From contig NZ_LMHU01000010.1 of assembly GCF_001428505.1 (NCBI RefSeq), positions 1 to 64,000 of the forward strand: DNA of 64,000 bases. Reading direction: 5' to 3'. The stretch is from Terrabacter sp. Root181. GTDB taxonomy: Bacteria; Actinomycetota; Actinomycetes; Actinomycetales; Dermatophilaceae. Positions 63,732 to 64,000 of the stretch are shown here, piece after piece. Numbering within the stretch: position 1 is the stretch's first letter; each line of letters begins with the position of its first letter. The notes under the pieces are model-generated. The model saw only the letters and a list, made by a program, of their open reading frames with translations. It had not been told where the DNA came from and did not search any database. The translations under genes were made by a program, and so were the position numbers.

Positions 63732-64000
63732 ATGACTGTCGCTCCGACCCTGCCCGGCGCCGTGACCGTGCGCGTCCCGGCCAAGGTCAACCTCGAGCTG
63801 CGCGTCGGTCCTCGGCGGCCTGACGGCTACCACGCGCTCGCGACCGTCTACCAGGCGGTCTCGCTGCACGACGAGGTCTCGGTCGCGCGCTGGGACGAGT
63901 GGCAGGTCGTCGCGGCCGGCTCGTACGCCGACCGCATCCCCACGGACGGCGACAACCTCGCCGTCCGCGCCGCCCGCCTCGTCGCCGACCGCTGGGACGT
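63732..64000 (+). CDS. ispE: 4-diphosphocytidyl-2-C-methyl-D-erythritol kinase, 5' part
   Basis: The first ~89 residues are in the window; the gene runs off the end. VTVRVPAKVNLELRVGPRRP, DGYHALATVYQAVSLHDEVS and GDNLAVRAARLVADRW match the N-terminus of IspE (GHMP kinase), which phosphorylates CDP-methylerythritol in the MEP isoprenoid pathway. It follows rsmA, as normal, and has TAGGGT (63720-63725) six nt before ATG 63732. Confidence 0.93.
   Translation, partial: MTVAPTLPGAVTVRVPAKVNLELRVGPRRPDGYHALATVYQAVSLHDEVSVARWDEWQVVAAGSYADRIPTDGDNLAVRAARLVADRWD

Overview
The window is about 72% G+C by eye, has dense bidirectional coding with strong third-position GC bias, and carries markers of a Gram-positive high-GC actinobacterium: a resuscitation-promoting factor, Pmt protein mannosyltransferase, eukaryotic-type UGP, and DinB-fold enzymes of the type often dependent on mycothiol. 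The order metG-tatD-rpf-rsmA-ispE with rsmI and pmt nearby fits Micrococcales; Intrasporangiaceae or Dermatophilaceae is my best guess, not a proven assignment. At least fifteen genes have a TANNNT -10 hexamer 6-7 nt before the start codon, so leaderless mRNAs appear common.

Layout. 0.1-3.9 kb: a SUKH-like protein, an arsR-CDF metal-efflux operon with an operator on its start codon, a frameshifted small gene and small proteins. 4.2-6.9 kb: a collapsed beta-ketoadipate locus, with an IclR regulator and an intact thiolase flanked by scraps that look like pcaJ, pcaC and pcaH. 6.9-9.3 kb: GNAT, phosphotransferase and nucleotidyltransferase genes. 9.4-13.5 kb: a 1373-residue DUF4011-type helicase/nuclease. 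13.6-18.2 kb: TPR protein, MscL, mtnP operon, FmdB protein and a K+/Na+-H+ antiporter. 18.5-27.4 kb: penicillin-acylase-like hydrolase, then 5-FCL diverging from a UGP-MoeA(Glp) fusion followed by moaC, moaB, rimJ-like and a GlpR-like membrane protein, the context of the actinobacterial Glp/GlpR division module. 27.7-33.5 kb: AI-2E-type permease, NmrA-like protein, pta-ackA. 33.5-40.1 kb: a long leftward run of genes, OsmC and DUF72 at its end, preceded by a five-gene unit of alpha/beta-barrel protein, DUF4331, DyP peroxidase, crotonase-fold protein and sulfite-oxidase-like molybdoenzyme.

40.4-46.9 kb: two small envelope genes, tRNA-Ala(CGC), and an accessory patch beginning at the tRNA: a broken tyrosine recombinase, a Nudix gene, a transposase scrap, DUF1801, a truncated MFS exporter, a VWA gene pair, a SUKH scrap and dispersed repeats. 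This is most simply an eroded integrated element.

46.9-64 kb: core genes resume: pmt, CPBP protease, dienelactone hydrolase-like protein, YqeY, two DinB-fold proteins diverging from a WYL regulator across a perfect palindrome, ppc, rsmI, osmC, SRPBCC protein, metG-tatD, rpf, rsmA, and ispE cut by the window end. Rho-independent-like hairpins separate several of these units.

Molybdenum cofactor genes (moaC, moaB, the MoeA part of the fusion) and a probable Moco enzyme (sulfite-oxidase-like) both occur here, so the cofactor pathway is probably functional even if the MoeA part also serves in division.
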